NCBI GenBank assembly: GCA_022788105.1
Contig: JALEVZ010000057.1
Location: 1-55,112, forward strand
Direction: 5' to 3'
DNA: 55,112 nt
Source of the DNA: Prevotella sp.
GTDB taxonomy: Bacteria > Bacteroidota > Bacteroidia > Bacteroidales > Bacteroidaceae
The notes beneath the pieces are model-generated. The model worked only from the letters and a program-made list of their open reading frames with translations, made no database searches and was not told the DNA's origin. The position numbers and the translations under genes were made by a program. Positions 36,267-45,627 of the stretch are shown one piece after another. Each line of letters opens with the position of its first letter. The stretch's first letter is position 1.

Positions 36267-37394
36267 CTATTTACCGTCCTTGCGGCAAACGCGGAAGTTG
36301 TCGAATGCGAAGTTACGTGCATAGCTCTCCTCTGTCTCTATACGGACGTTGAAGCTGTGGTAACGGTAGTTCTCAGGATAGGTTTCTGAGCGGTTTACTA
36401 CCCACGGCAGTGTGATGGTCTCCCACTGGTTGAAGTTCTGAACGTTGAAGTCAGAAGCACTCCAAATCATAGGATCGGCAGCCCAGTAGAGGTAGGTGCA
36501 GAAACGAATCTTGTTGTCTATGAACTGGTTGCCAGTGCGGAACTCACACTTAACCACGTAGTCATCAGGATGGTCGAGCATGTCGTCGGTCACCTTTGTG
36601 TCGCCAATCTCGGCGATGTACCACCAACCAGACCATGCAGAGTTCTGGTCGATACGCAGGAAGTTACCAGACAGGCGCTGCTTGTCCTTCTCATCTGTCA
36701 CTACGTTGGCCATGCTACTAGGCTTGAGCTCGTCGAAGTCCATAAGCATGCACTCGCGGTCATAGTAACGACCGGGGCAAACAGCCTCTACACCAAACTT
36801 GGTGCTACCAACAGACACCTTGATATTCTTCTTCACATTTGCAGGAACCTGTGTTGTGAGGTGGGTATCTGAGCGGCTGATGATCTTGGTCTTCTGACCG
36901 TCAAAGTTTACGTAACCGTTGATAGAGTCCACTTCGTAGAGGTCGAAGTACTGACCGTAAATCATGATGGTATCGCCAGGAGCGGTGTACTCATTGAACA
37001 TACGTTCTACCTTCAAGTCGGGAGTGATGACATGAAGGGGCAACTCCTGACAACCGAGGCTGTTATAGATGTACATGCGGTCTGTAACGTTCTTTGCGAG
37101 CTTTACAGGAATCTTCATATACATTATGTTATTCTCGGTATAAATCTCGTCAAGGTCGATCTTGATGTCATTGATGCAAACAGAATCGATATTTGCTTTG
37201 TCCAGACCTTCGCCATGAACGGCAATGAAGCTACCCATCGAGGCCTCGGCTATAGTCGTGTTCATATCGGCGAGTGTGGTCACTCCGCTAAGCTTCAACG
37301 GCTCGGCGGTGTTATCGTCGTCGGAACAAGCTGTCAGCAGCATCATGGCAGCGAACACTGCCAGACGCATTGTTGTTGATAATAATTTGTTCAT
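36267..37394 (-). CDS. Surface glycan-binding lipoprotein (SGBP, SusE position)
   Basis: 375 residues with lipobox LLTAC (Cys23). IPT/TIG-like beta-sandwich repeats (about 35-215) with ASMGSFIAVHGEGL and APGDTIMIYGQYF. The C-terminal part with GWWYIAEIGD and WETITLPW resembles the glycan-binding domain of PUL surface proteins. Likely an outer-membrane glycan-capture partner of the SusC/D pair encoded just upstream; ligand unknown. A GC-rich hairpin (37416-37436) lies between it and susD. Confidence 0.8.
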   Translation of the reverse strand: MNKLLSTTMRLAVFAAMMLLTACSDDDNTAEPLKLSGVTTLADMNTTIAEASMGSFIAVHGEGLDKANIDSVCINDIKIDLDEIYTENNIMYMKIPVKLAKNVTDRMYIYNSLGCQELPLHVITPDLKVERMFNEYTAPGDTIMIYGQYFDLYEVDSINGYVNFDGQKTKIISRSDTHLTTQVPANVKKNIKVSVGSTKFGVEAVCPGRYYDRECMLMDFDELKPSSMANVVTDEKDKQRLSGNFLRIDQNSAWSGWWYIAEIGDTKVTDDMLDHPDDYVVKCEFRTGNQFIDNKIRFCTYLYWAADPMIWSASDFNVQNFNQWETITLPWVVNRSETYPENYRYHSFNVRIETEESYARNFAFDNFRVCRKDGK

Positions 37395-37512
37395 CGTTGT
37401 TGTAGTTTTTAAAGACGGGCGACGCGATGTCGCCCGCCATATTTTTTTTCTTTGTGAGCGATTTGGTTGAAGGACTCAGCCTAATGGCATCGTCCTTATT
37501 ACAATTCCGTTA

Positions 37513-39216
37513 TTACCATCCAGGGTTGTTGGTCTCGATGTACGGGTTGGTATTAACCTCATCTGGCGGCAGCGGGAGCAGCAGGTGCTTCTTCTCACGG
37601 CGCTTTATAACACCATTCTCATCAACAGTACCGATGGCATTCATAACCTGCAGGTAGATGCCCCAACGGATAAGGTCCTGACGGCGGATGCCCTCAGCAG
37701 CAAACTCCTTAGCTCTCTCCTCGAGAATGTATGAACGGAACGACTCCTGTGTGAACGGAGTTTGCTCGTTGCGCTTGCTGCAGAGTGTGCTGTGGTTACG
37801 AGAGTTGAGCTTGTCAACGATAGCCATAGCCTCAGCAGACGGCTTGCCGTTAACCTCATTGTCGGCCTCTGCGAAGATGAGCAGGGTCTCTGCGTAACGC
37901 ATGTAAGGCCAGTTGTAGTCTGAACGGTTACCGTCGTTTGTTGTTACACAGCCAAACTTCTTAAGCTTAGAGCCGTAGTTGTGTGCGCCTTCGGGCTTAA
38001 CATCATTGGGAGAGTAGCCACGCTCACCCTTCTTCACGTAAACACTGTCGCGCTCCGGATAGAACATATAGCGAAGCTCGCCTGTAGCCTCAATATAGTA
38101 GTAAGGCCAACGGTGCATAACACCCCACTGGATGCGGTCGTCATCCCAGTCGTCGAAGGTCTGCAACCAGTGGTCACGCTGTACGTAGTAACCGCTGCTC
38201 CACACTCCGTGTTCGGTCTCTTTAGGGTAGCCGAGGTAGTAGGTTGGTGTATAGTTGGCATAGAGTGTTCCCTCGTTGAGCTTTGTCTGAAGACAGAATT
38301 CAAACTCAGGACCGTTCTTGTAAGCTACGTCCCACAGTTTCTCCTGGCTTGGAGCGAGTTCGAACTCACCGTCCTTGATAACCTCTCTTGCCTTCTCGAG
38401 AGCGAGTTTGTAGTACTCCTTAGAGTCGAAGCCCTCGTAACCAGCTACCAGGTCTTTCTTGTGACGGATGGCAACAGGCATGAGACGTGTCTCAGTGCCG
38501 TCGGGGTTAACCTTCTCACCAGGGCCGCCCTTTACTGTTACATAGCCGTCCTTCATAGAGGCGGAACCGATAGTAGCATATACTTTGGCGAGCAATGCCT
38601 TAGCAGTGCCACGGCAAACGTGACCCTTGATGTAAGATTCGTCGGTTCTCGGCATCAGCAACTCTTCTGCTTCCTTCAGCGAACTGATAATGCTCTCGTA
38701 AACTTCAGCAACGCTTGCGCGGGGCTGCTCAGGAACATTACCTTCTGAAATAGACTTCTCGTACAAAGGCACACCACCATAGTTCTGCACAAGCTGGAAG
38801 TAAGCCCATGCTCTCAGGAACTTGAGTTCGCCCAGAGCGTTGTTCTTTATCTTGTCACTGATGCCAGAAATCTTGTTAACCAGATAGTAATGGTAGTTAG
38901 CACGGTGTACTGACTGGAACAAATACTGGAAGTGGTTGTTGTTTGAACCGTCGTTATAGAAGTTGCCTGCGCCAATCGAGCCGAACGCCCAAGTAGGACC
39001 TGACTGGTAGTCGCAGTCGAAATTGACAATCTCATGGTAGCTACCCCACTCATGAGGGAACTCCAATGTGGCGTAAGCGCCATTGACAAGCTCTTGATAA
39101 CCCTTGTTTGCCGCAACGTCTTCACCTGAGACGAAGGTGAAGGTCTGCTCATCAAGGTCGCAAGACATCAGCGATAATACTGCCGCTGACATTATTATTA
39201 TATTTCTAATGCACAT
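37513..39216 (-). CDS. SusD/RagB-family surface lipoprotein
   Basis: 567 residues with lipobox SLMSC (Cys19). The helical TPR-like N-terminal region contains LKFLRAWAYFQLVQNYGGVPL, a clear SusD signature, and the C-terminus has EERAKEFAAEGIRRQDLIRWG. It binds glycans and forms the lid over the SusC transporter. It starts 15 bp after the SusC gene, so the two are tightly co-transcribed. Confidence 0.97.
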   Translation of the reverse strand: MCIRNIIIMSAAVLSLMSCDLDEQTFTFVSGEDVAANKGYQELVNGAYATLEFPHEWGSYHEIVNFDCDYQSGPTWAFGSIGAGNFYNDGSNNNHFQYLFQSVHRANYHYYLVNKISGISDKIKNNALGELKFLRAWAYFQLVQNYGGVPLYEKSISEGNVPEQPRASVAEVYESIISSLKEAEELLMPRTDESYIKGHVCRGTAKALLAKVYATIGSASMKDGYVTVKGGPGEKVNPDGTETRLMPVAIRHKKDLVAGYEGFDSKEYYKLALEKAREVIKDGEFELAPSQEKLWDVAYKNGPEFEFCLQTKLNEGTLYANYTPTYYLGYPKETEHGVWSSGYYVQRDHWLQTFDDWDDDRIQWGVMHRWPYYYIEATGELRYMFYPERDSVYVKKGERGYSPNDVKPEGAHNYGSKLKKFGCVTTNDGNRSDYNWPYMRYAETLLIFAEADNEVNGKPSAEAMAIVDKLNSRNHSTLCSKRNEQTPFTQESFRSYILEERAKEFAAEGIRRQDLIRWGIYLQVMNAIGTVDENGVIKRREKKHLLLPLPPDEVNTNPYIETNNPGW

Positions 39217-39231
39217 AAGTGTGATGTTTTA

Positions 39232-42200
39232 TTATAATGAAACCTGAATGCTGAAATTGAAACTTCTTGCGCTGGGGTAAGACGAAAGGTCTACACCGTG
39301 GCGTGATGAGTCACTACCGAATGCGCTCACGTCGGGATCGTACCAGTCGTAACCGGTGATGGTGAACAGGTTGGTAGCGCTGGCAGTGAAGGTCAGTGCA
39401 TTGATGAACTTAACCGGATTTCTCCAGTTGTAGCTCAGGCTGACGTTCTTACAACGCAGGTATGAACCATCCTCTACATAGCGGTCAGATGCTTTCATAG
39501 AACGTGTGTATGAGCCATCAGGACGCGGCCAGCGTGCGGCAGCACGGTTGTCAGCAGTCCAACGGTTGTACCATACGAACTTCGGCATGTTGTTGCTGCT
39601 CACGAGCTTGAACGGCAGCAAGTTGGTATTGAGCACGTCGTTGCCCTGTGAACCCTGTAAGAAGAAGCTAAATGTCCAGTCCTTGTATGTGAAGGTGTTG
39701 GTAATACCGTATGTATAGTCAGGGTTGGTGTTACCGATAACGTCCTTATCGCGCTGGTCGATAACGGGATCGTCGTCCATGTTCTTGTACTTAATCTGAC
39801 CAACCATGCTCTTTATCTTAGAGTCAGACTCGTTGGCATAGAACGGATCGGCTCTTACCTCAGCCTCGTTGTCATAGAATCCGTCCTCTACGTAGCCATA
39901 GAGCAGACCGATAGGAGAACCGTTGCGGCGGATGAACATACTCTCCATGCCCCAAACAACGTCTGAATACTGCGGTGCATCGAGTCCAGAGATCTTGTTC
40001 TTGTTGAACGCGATGTTGGCGTCGATGTTCCAACTGAAGCTTGACTTGCGTATGGGGGTGAAGCGACCAGAAATCTCAAGACCGCGGTTAGAAACGTTAC
40101 CGTAGTTAGAAGCGATCTCCTTGAAACCAGAACTCATAGGGATGAGCTTATACTGGAGCAGGTCTTTTGTCTTCTTCCAGTAGTAGTCAATGGTCAAGTT
40201 GACGCGGCTGTTGAAGATAGAGAGGTCAAGACCGAGGTCATACTGTGTTGTTGTCTCCCACTTCAGGTTAGCAGCAGCGGGTCCACCCCATCTGTCCTCT
40301 GCCATACCAGACAGCATCTTGCCGTCCATAGGATAGTTTGTAGCCACGAAACGAGAACGTGTAGCGTAAGCGTTCACACCCTGGTTACCTGTCTGACCAG
40401 CAGAAGCGCGGAGCTTCAAGTTGTCGAAGAAGTTGAGTTTCTTGATGAACGGCTCGTCAGAAGCACGCCATGCGATAGCTCCAGAGTAGAAGTTGCTCCA
40501 TCTGTTGAGTGCGAGGCGGCTTGAGCCGTCACGACGAACAGAAGTTGTGAAGAGGTATCTGTCGAGCAGACCATAGTTCAAACGGAACAGGTAAGACATC
40601 AACTGAGACTTGCCTCTGCCGCTGCTGATTTCCTTGTCACCAGTTGCAGCGTTCATGTCGTTGTCTTCTGTGTCGTCAGTAGCGAATGTCTTGGCGTTCA
40701 TGCCCTTGTTTCTCCAGTTTGCAATCTGGTATGTAATACCTGCCACAGCATTGAAGCTGTGTATGCCGAAAGTCTTGTTGAAAGAGAGCAGAGACTCCTC
40801 TGTGAAGCCTTCGTAGTTGCTATCGCTCTTAACAGCGTAACCGTTGGTAGGATTCTGACCTGCACCGGTGTAGCGGTTGTAGTACTGGCTACGCTCGTAG
40901 TAGCTGTAGCTGTAACCAACATTCTGACGGAACTTCAGCCACGGGGTGAATGTCACCTCTGCAAAACCGTTTGCATTAACGCTGATGCTTGAGAGTATGT
41001 TCTTCTCAGTCTTAACAACGAGGTACGGGTTAGCAAGACCTGTTGAGAAGTCCTCAGAGAATCCAGAGTCGGCTGTGGGGTCGAACACGGGACGGGTCGG
41101 GTTGAACGAGATTGCCGACTCAATCACACCGTAGTTCTCGGTGTTGGTACGTGCGAGACGGTTGTCTGACTTTGAGAAGTTGATAGAGCTACCAATCTCG
41201 ATGAAGTCGTTGACCTTGCGTGTGTTGTTTGCACGTACGGTGTAACGCTTGTAGTAAGAGTTACGGATTACACCCTGCTGGTCGAGCACGCCACCAGAGT
41301 AGAGGTATGAACCCTTGTCATTACCGCCAGAGACAGTAAGAGAATAGTCCTTGCTGAATGCGGTATGGAAGATCTCATCCTGCCAGTTTGTACCGTAGAA
41401 CAGTTCGGTATCGCCTTCGTTGCGATAGAAACCGTTACGAAAATCGTCGGGGCTGGGAAGGTACGTACGAGAGACAACTTCCATCTGACCAGTGTCGGGG
41501 TTAAGCAGCTTGGTCTCGCTCCAACGTCCTACTGACGGGTAGGGGAGGTTGTAGTCAGACGTGTAGTTCTTGCCGTCATAGAGGTAGCCGTTGATAACGA
41601 GTTCGTTACGATACTCAGCATACTCGGCAGCAGACAGCACGTCAATCTTCTTCACTGGAGAAGAAGTAGAGAATGTAGAGCGGAACTCAACGTTGGTCTT
41701 GTCGCCCTTACCCTTCTTAGTTGTGATGATAACCACACCGTTTGCACCACGCGAACCGTAGATGGCGGTAGCAGATGCGTCCTTCAACACCTCTACAGAC
41801 TCGATGTCAGAGGGGCTGAGTGAGCTCAACGGGTTGTTTGTCTGCTTCATACCGTAGTCGGTCTGGGGAGCCTCACCCATATCGAATGGTATGCCGTCAA
41901 CGATGTACAACGGCTCGCAGCTTGTTGTAAATGAGTTGGCACCACGAATCTGGATGTTAATACCAGCACCCGGAGCACCGTCGCTCTGTGACACAACTAC
42001 ACCTGCCAACTTACCCTGGAGACCCTGGTTTACGTTGGTAGGATTCACTCTCATAAGTTCATCACTGCGCAGTGATGCAACAGAACCCGTAAGGTCGCGC
42101 TTCTTTACGCTACCATAGGCGATAACCACAGTCTCGTTAAGCTCCTGGCTATCGTCCTGCATCTGAACTTTCATGGTGTTCTTCGAGCCTACAGTTGCCT

Positions 42201-42468
42201 CGCTGGTCTTGTAGCCGATGTATGTAAACACCAGAGTGGTACCAGGCTTCACGCTCAGCTTAAACTCACCGTTAGCGTTAGTAATGGTGCCAATACTCTT
42301 GTTGTTCTTGGCGCGCACGGCAGCTCCAACAACGGGTTCGCCTGAGCTGTCGACTACAATGCCAGAAATCTCTTTCACCGAACTCTGTGCGGCCACTGTC
42401 ATTGGGGAAAGCGACATGAGTAAGCATGCGAATCCCACGGTACACAAATGTTTGATCTTTGGTTTCAT
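39232..42468 (-). CDS. SusC/RagA-family TonB-dependent outer-membrane transporter
   Basis: 1078 residues from MKPKIKHLCTVGF. Signal peptide, N-terminal carboxypeptidase-regulatory-like domain (ISGIVVDSSGEPVVGAAV), plug with PLYIVDGIPFD and the SusC signature DASATAIYGSRGANGVVI, then a 22-strand-type barrel ending in aromatic FNFSIQVSL. Imports oligosaccharides bound by SusD using TonB energy. An earlier ATG at 42498 adds ten residues before the signal peptide and is not preferred. Confidence 0.97.
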   Translation of the reverse strand: MKPKIKHLCTVGFACLLMSLSPMTVAAQSSVKEISGIVVDSSGEPVVGAAVRAKNNKSIGTITNANGEFKLSVKPGTTLVFTYIGYKTSEATVGSKNTMKVQMQDDSQELNETVVIAYGSVKKRDLTGSVASLRSDELMRVNPTNVNQGLQGKLAGVVVSQSDGAPGAGINIQIRGANSFTTSCEPLYIVDGIPFDMGEAPQTDYGMKQTNNPLSSLSPSDIESVEVLKDASATAIYGSRGANGVVIITTKKGKGDKTNVEFRSTFSTSSPVKKIDVLSAAEYAEYRNELVINGYLYDGKNYTSDYNLPYPSVGRWSETKLLNPDTGQMEVVSRTYLPSPDDFRNGFYRNEGDTELFYGTNWQDEIFHTAFSKDYSLTVSGGNDKGSYLYSGGVLDQQGVIRNSYYKRYTVRANNTRKVNDFIEIGSSINFSKSDNRLARTNTENYGVIESAISFNPTRPVFDPTADSGFSEDFSTGLANPYLVVKTEKNILSSISVNANGFAEVTFTPWLKFRQNVGYSYSYYERSQYYNRYTGAGQNPTNGYAVKSDSNYEGFTEESLLSFNKTFGIHSFNAVAGITYQIANWRNKGMNAKTFATDDTEDNDMNAATGDKEISSGRGKSQLMSYLFRLNYGLLDRYLFTTSVRRDGSSRLALNRWSNFYSGAIAWRASDEPFIKKLNFFDNLKLRASAGQTGNQGVNAYATRSRFVATNYPMDGKMLSGMAEDRWGGPAAANLKWETTTQYDLGLDLSIFNSRVNLTIDYYWKKTKDLLQYKLIPMSSGFKEIASNYGNVSNRGLEISGRFTPIRKSSFSWNIDANIAFNKNKISGLDAPQYSDVVWGMESMFIRRNGSPIGLLYGYVEDGFYDNEAEVRADPFYANESDSKIKSMVGQIKYKNMDDDPVIDQRDKDVIGNTNPDYTYGITNTFTYKDWTFSFFLQGSQGNDVLNTNLLPFKLVSSNNMPKFVWYNRWTADNRAAARWPRPDGSYTRSMKASDRYVEDGSYLRCKNVSLSYNWRNPVKFINALTFTASATNLFTITGYDWYDPDVSAFGSDSSRHGVDLSSYPSARSFNFSIQVSL

Positions 42469-42600
42469 GTGATTTTGAATTTGATTAGGGCGAATCAACT
42501 GGTTGAAACGCCAGTATGTTAGATAATAGCTAATATGATTTTGTAAAAAAATTATGTTAATAAATTCGTTTCTGTTTAGAGTATTTCCTATATTGCCCTA

Positions 42601-43629
42601 TCAGCGTTGCGGAGTGCATATCTCGCTCACGAAGTCGCGGAAGTATTCGTCGCCCGCGGCATAGGGGGAGTTGTAATGAGAGAAAGCGAAGCAAATCATG
42701 TTGTCGGTGAATTGCGTCGCGTGTTCGACCTGTCGCTTGATGCGCTCGATGGGGGCGCGGCGGAAGTCGCTTGTGAATGTCTCGACGTTTATCCAGAACT
42801 CCAGTCGTCCGTCAGCCTTCACGGCGTCGTGCATCTCCTTCATCCAGCTGTCCACATTGTCGAGTGTCAGTCCGCCAGCGCCTATGCAGTCTTGCGGTAC
42901 GAAGATGTCGCCTTTGCGGAACGGCACCTGGCTGAAGACCTGTCGCCACATTGCGCCATACTGTCGGGCATCGGCACCTACCTTGTAGTTGGCGAACGGC
43001 GACATCATGACTGGCATGTCGGGGGTCACCTCGTTGCGGTGCGCCACGCTGATGGACAGACATTCGGCGAGCAGCGCCTGCTTGTCACTGGTCTGCCAGT
43101 TCAGGTTGTCGACCTCCCAGACCCAGTACCATCCGTACATCGCCTTCGGATATTTCTTCTTGTAGGCTTTCACCAGCGCGTCGACCACCTCGTTGCCGAC
43201 CCTCATCTGGCTCTTCAGCCACTCGCCGTCGGTGACATGCCACCATCCTTCGCAGAAGTTTATGCCGATATACACCTTTATGTTATGGCTCTGTGCGCTT
43301 CGTAGGCAGCGCTCTATGGCGTTGGAGCTGCAGTGAACGTCAGGTCTGAACGGGAAGAGCGACTCTACATTGCCTTTGTTGTCGTCGTAGAGGGCGTTGG
43401 TAAAGATTATGTACTCCATGCCTGCCTGCTTAAACGCTTCCATCTCCTGGTCCCATCGTTGGTCTGACCAGCCAGAGCACATCCAGCTCTGTATAAAGCT
43501 TCCGCGCATACGTGCTGTCGTCTGGCGTTCGCCGTCGTCGTCTGCAGAACAACCGACCGGCACCAACAAAAGCAGGAGCAAAGCTACGCGGCACACAAGA
43601 GTCATAAGGACAGGAGTCCGCTGCAACAT
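42601..43629 (-). CDS. DUF4434-type TIM-barrel lipoprotein, probable glycoside hydrolase
   Basis: 342 residues from MLQRTPVLM, which gives a proper lipoprotein signal ending LLVPVGC. An upstream ATG at 43731 would put 34 odd residues before it. The body reads as a TIM barrel: GSFIQSWMCSGWSDQRWDQEMEAFKQAGMEYIIF, KVYIGINFCEGWW, YGWYWVWEVDN and FWINVETF, typical of DUF4434 proteins. These are predicted hydrolases, often beside SusC/D. Glu in WVWEVDN and in INVETF are candidate catalytic residues. First gene of the PUL, 132 bp before susC; substrate unknown. Confidence 0.8.
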   Translation of the reverse strand: MLQRTPVLMTLVCRVALLLLLLVPVGCSADDDGERQTTARMRGSFIQSWMCSGWSDQRWDQEMEAFKQAGMEYIIFTNALYDDNKGNVESLFPFRPDVHCSSNAIERCLRSAQSHNIKVYIGINFCEGWWHVTDGEWLKSQMRVGNEVVDALVKAYKKKYPKAMYGWYWVWEVDNLNWQTSDKQALLAECLSISVAHRNEVTPDMPVMMSPFANYKVGADARQYGAMWRQVFSQVPFRKGDIFVPQDCIGAGGLTLDNVDSWMKEMHDAVKADGRLEFWINVETFTSDFRRAPIERIKRQVEHATQFTDNMICFAFSHYNSPYAAGDEYFRDFVSEICTPQR

Positions 43630-43927
43630 GCGTCTTGACGCATAGGCTCGTTTTTTCTCTTCACGGCAATTCGTAATGTCGTTGGTACAGTTACCCATAG
43701 GCTCGTTTGTCAACTTAGGAAAGGTCTTCATAATCAGCTCAGTTAGCTTTAATGTCAGCAACAGATTACTGTCCGTTAGCTGTCCATCTTTGCGTCGTAA
43801 ATAAGAGAGTAAAGTGTATTTTAAAGTGTTGCGAAAACGCTTAGTTGCATAGGGTTTAAACCGTCGAAACGGCTATGCATACAGTTTAGTTTTCCTCCCT
43901 TTGCTGTAATGCTTTATTTTATGTCGG

Positions 43928-43959
43928 CAAATTTAGCTAAAAAAATATTTATAAGCAAG
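43928..43959 (-). promoter_or_regulatory. Two-box promoter of the PUL
   Basis: Minus-strand CTTG (43956-43959), 20 bp, TAAATTTG (43928-43935). It implies a leader of about 290 bases to the start at 43629. Confidence 0.6.
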
Positions 43960-44072
43960 TTTTTGTTTAATTAAAATGATTTAATTATCAAATTAAATGA
44001 ATTTAATTTATTTATTACACGAACATAATTAAATTTTAACCATGTATTAACCGTCTTGAAAAACTTTTTTTA

Positions 44073-44080
44073 TATCTTTG
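44073..44080 (+). promoter_or_regulatory. -7 box upstream of the GDPD gene
   Basis: TATCTTTG. The leader to 44490 would be about 400 bases and include the TIR element. Confidence 0.45.
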
Positions 44081-44278
44081 CAAAAGTTTGCTGACAACGC
44101 GGCGACGCAGCACGCACATAGCGCAAGCCCTATCCGCCGCTACCCGCCCTGCACCCCTCACAACGACGCTCCCGCACCACTTGCAACAGCGCTTCACGCC
44201 CGTCGCATGTACCTCCAACAGCGCTGCTGCAACACCCCACAGAAAAAGAGATTTATTTACACCTTATTATATTAGTGA

Positions 44279-44470
44279 AGTTTCGCAAGTCAGAGACCTG
44301 CTGTCAGTAAACAAGTGGACAAGTTCTTGCTATGGCAAGCGGCAAAGCCGAGCGGACAAGCTGCTACCCATACTTATCAAAGTCGTTATAAAAAGTTTGA
44401 GTTGTAAAAGCAAACAGCTCGTTAACTTGTAAACTTGTTGACTATCAGCATGCCAAAGGCATGCGAAACT
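44279..44470 (+). repeat. TIR-flanked MITE-like element, copy 2
   Basis: Same 9-bp terminal inverted repeats (44279-44287, 44462-44470) and same interior as copy 1, including GCTGCTACCCATACTTATCA and the GCATGCCAAAGGCATGC end hairpin. It has about 30 extra bases near 44323-44354. It ends 19 bp before the GDPD start codon. Confidence 0.85.
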
Positions 44471-44489
44471 TAAATTAAATTATATAGAG

Positions 44490-45254
44490 ATGAAAAGATT
44501 TTTCCTATTGGCTGCCCTCGCCATTGGCATGTCGGCAGCAGGCTTTGCCACAGACAAGGCAAAAGTAGTAGCTCACCGCGGACACTGGAAGCCGGCTGGC
44601 TCGGCACAAAACTCCATCCGCTCATTAGTAAAGGCAGACTCCATCGGCTGCTGGGGATCGGAGTTTGACGTGTGGAGAACGGCAGACGGCAAGCTCGTGG
44701 TAAACCACGACGGTGTACACGACGGCGTAGTAATACAGACCAGCAACGCAAAAGAGGTGACGGCTCTGAAGCTGTCAAACGGCGAGAAGTTACCCCTGCT
44801 GAAAGACTATCTGAACACGTTCCGCAAGCACCCGAACCTCAAAGTGGTGTGCGAGCTGAAGTCGCATAAAGACGCGGAGGCTGAACGCATGGCGGTACAC
44901 GAGATTCTGAAGATGATGAAGAAGAAAGGATTGGAAAAGCGCGTGGTCTACATCTCGTTCTCGCTGCCTGCTGTCAAAGAGTTCATAAAGTATGCACCTA
45001 AGGGCACCGAGGTCTACTACCTGAACGGAGAACTTAGCCCTAAGGAGCTGAAAGCCATCGGATGTGCCGGTCCCGACTACCCACTCTACATACTAAAGGG
45101 CAACCCCTCATGGATAAAGGAGTGTCACGACCTCGGCATGAAGGTCAACATCTGGACGGTGGACAAGAAGGAAGACCTACAGTGGTGCATCGACAACGGC
45201 GCCGACTTCATAACCACCAACAACCCGGAAGAGCTACAGCAGATGCTGAAATAA
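44490..45254 (+). CDS. Secreted glycerophosphodiester phosphodiesterase
   Basis: 254 residues with a signal peptide to about 20. GDPD motifs: HRGHW with His29 and Arg30, Glu58-x-Asp60 in GSEFDVWRTADGKLVVNHD, His73-Asp74, and KVVCELK. Hydrolyses glycerophosphodiesters to glycerol-3-phosphate and alcohol in the periplasm. Single-gene unit with a TIR repeat in its leader and modular element F after it. Confidence 0.93.
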   Translation: MKRFFLLAALAIGMSAAGFATDKAKVVAHRGHWKPAGSAQNSIRSLVKADSIGCWGSEFDVWRTADGKLVVNHDGVHDGVVIQTSNAKEVTALKLSNGEKLPLLKDYLNTFRKHPNLKVVCELKSHKDAEAERMAVHEILKMMKKKGLEKRVVYISFSLPAVKEFIKYAPKGTEVYYLNGELSPKELKAIGCAGPDYPLYILKGNPSWIKECHDLGMKVNIWTVDKKEDLQWCIDNGADFITTNNPEELQQMLK

Positions 45255-45361
45255 GCCTGTCAGCTTCAGCGACGACATTTGGGGCGAAAGCGAGGAAAGC
45301 AGAGTGTAAGCAAAATGAAGGTTTTTGTGACATTGTGTCGTGATTTCGCGACAAAAACTTT

Positions 45362-45492
45362 CGCCAATTCTTAACGTCTGTTAAAGACATGGCGAGTTTC
45401 CCACTACGGCCCTTTGAGGACGTCAAATGGGCGTAGTGACAGCGCCACTACGGCCATTTGGCAACGCCAAAAGGCTGCTATCATTTTGTCAA
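45362..45492 (+). repeat. 130-bp modular intergenic element, copy F (middle module reversed)
   Basis: GCCAATTC, TTAAC-GTCT-GTTAA, 17-bp gap ending TTCC, modules CACTACGGCCCTTTG, CAAATGGGCGTAGTG (reversed) and CACTACGGCCATTTG at 22-bp pitch, tail CAAAAGGCTGC and ATCATTTTGTCAA. It lies between convergent genes, oriented with the GDPD gene. Confidence 0.88.
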
Positions 45493-45531
45493 CTGTGCCC
45501 CTTCGCAAAACAGAGGGGGCAGCAGGGCAAA

Positions 45532-45601
45532 ACAAACGCCACCCGGCGAGCACGACACAAGACAACTCTTGTCGGCGGCTTGCCGGGTGACGTTGGCGTT
45601 T
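45532..45601 (-). terminator. Terminator of the TPR/AraC gene
   Basis: Long stem ACGCC-ACCCGGC (45536-45547) with GCCGGGT (45582-45588) and GGCGT (45595-45599), plus an inner ACAAG/CTTGT stem. The minus strand continues TTTGTTTT. Confidence 0.65.
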
Positions 45602-45627
45602 ATAGCGACAGTTGACACGCCATGTTT

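Larger units (their letters stand above)
43630..44278. other. AT-rich divergent promoter region
   Basis: Holds the PUL promoter (43928-43959) and the promoter towards the GDPD gene (44073-44080). Between them (43936-44050) the DNA is very AT-rich with near-palindromic TTTAATTATCAAATTAAA. 44090-44270 is C-rich with no gene. Confidence 0.55.

Noticed and set aside
45362..45492. Modular element considered as an integron attC site
   Set aside because: No integrase or cassettes nearby, no attC core sites, and copies are scattered singly at gene ends.
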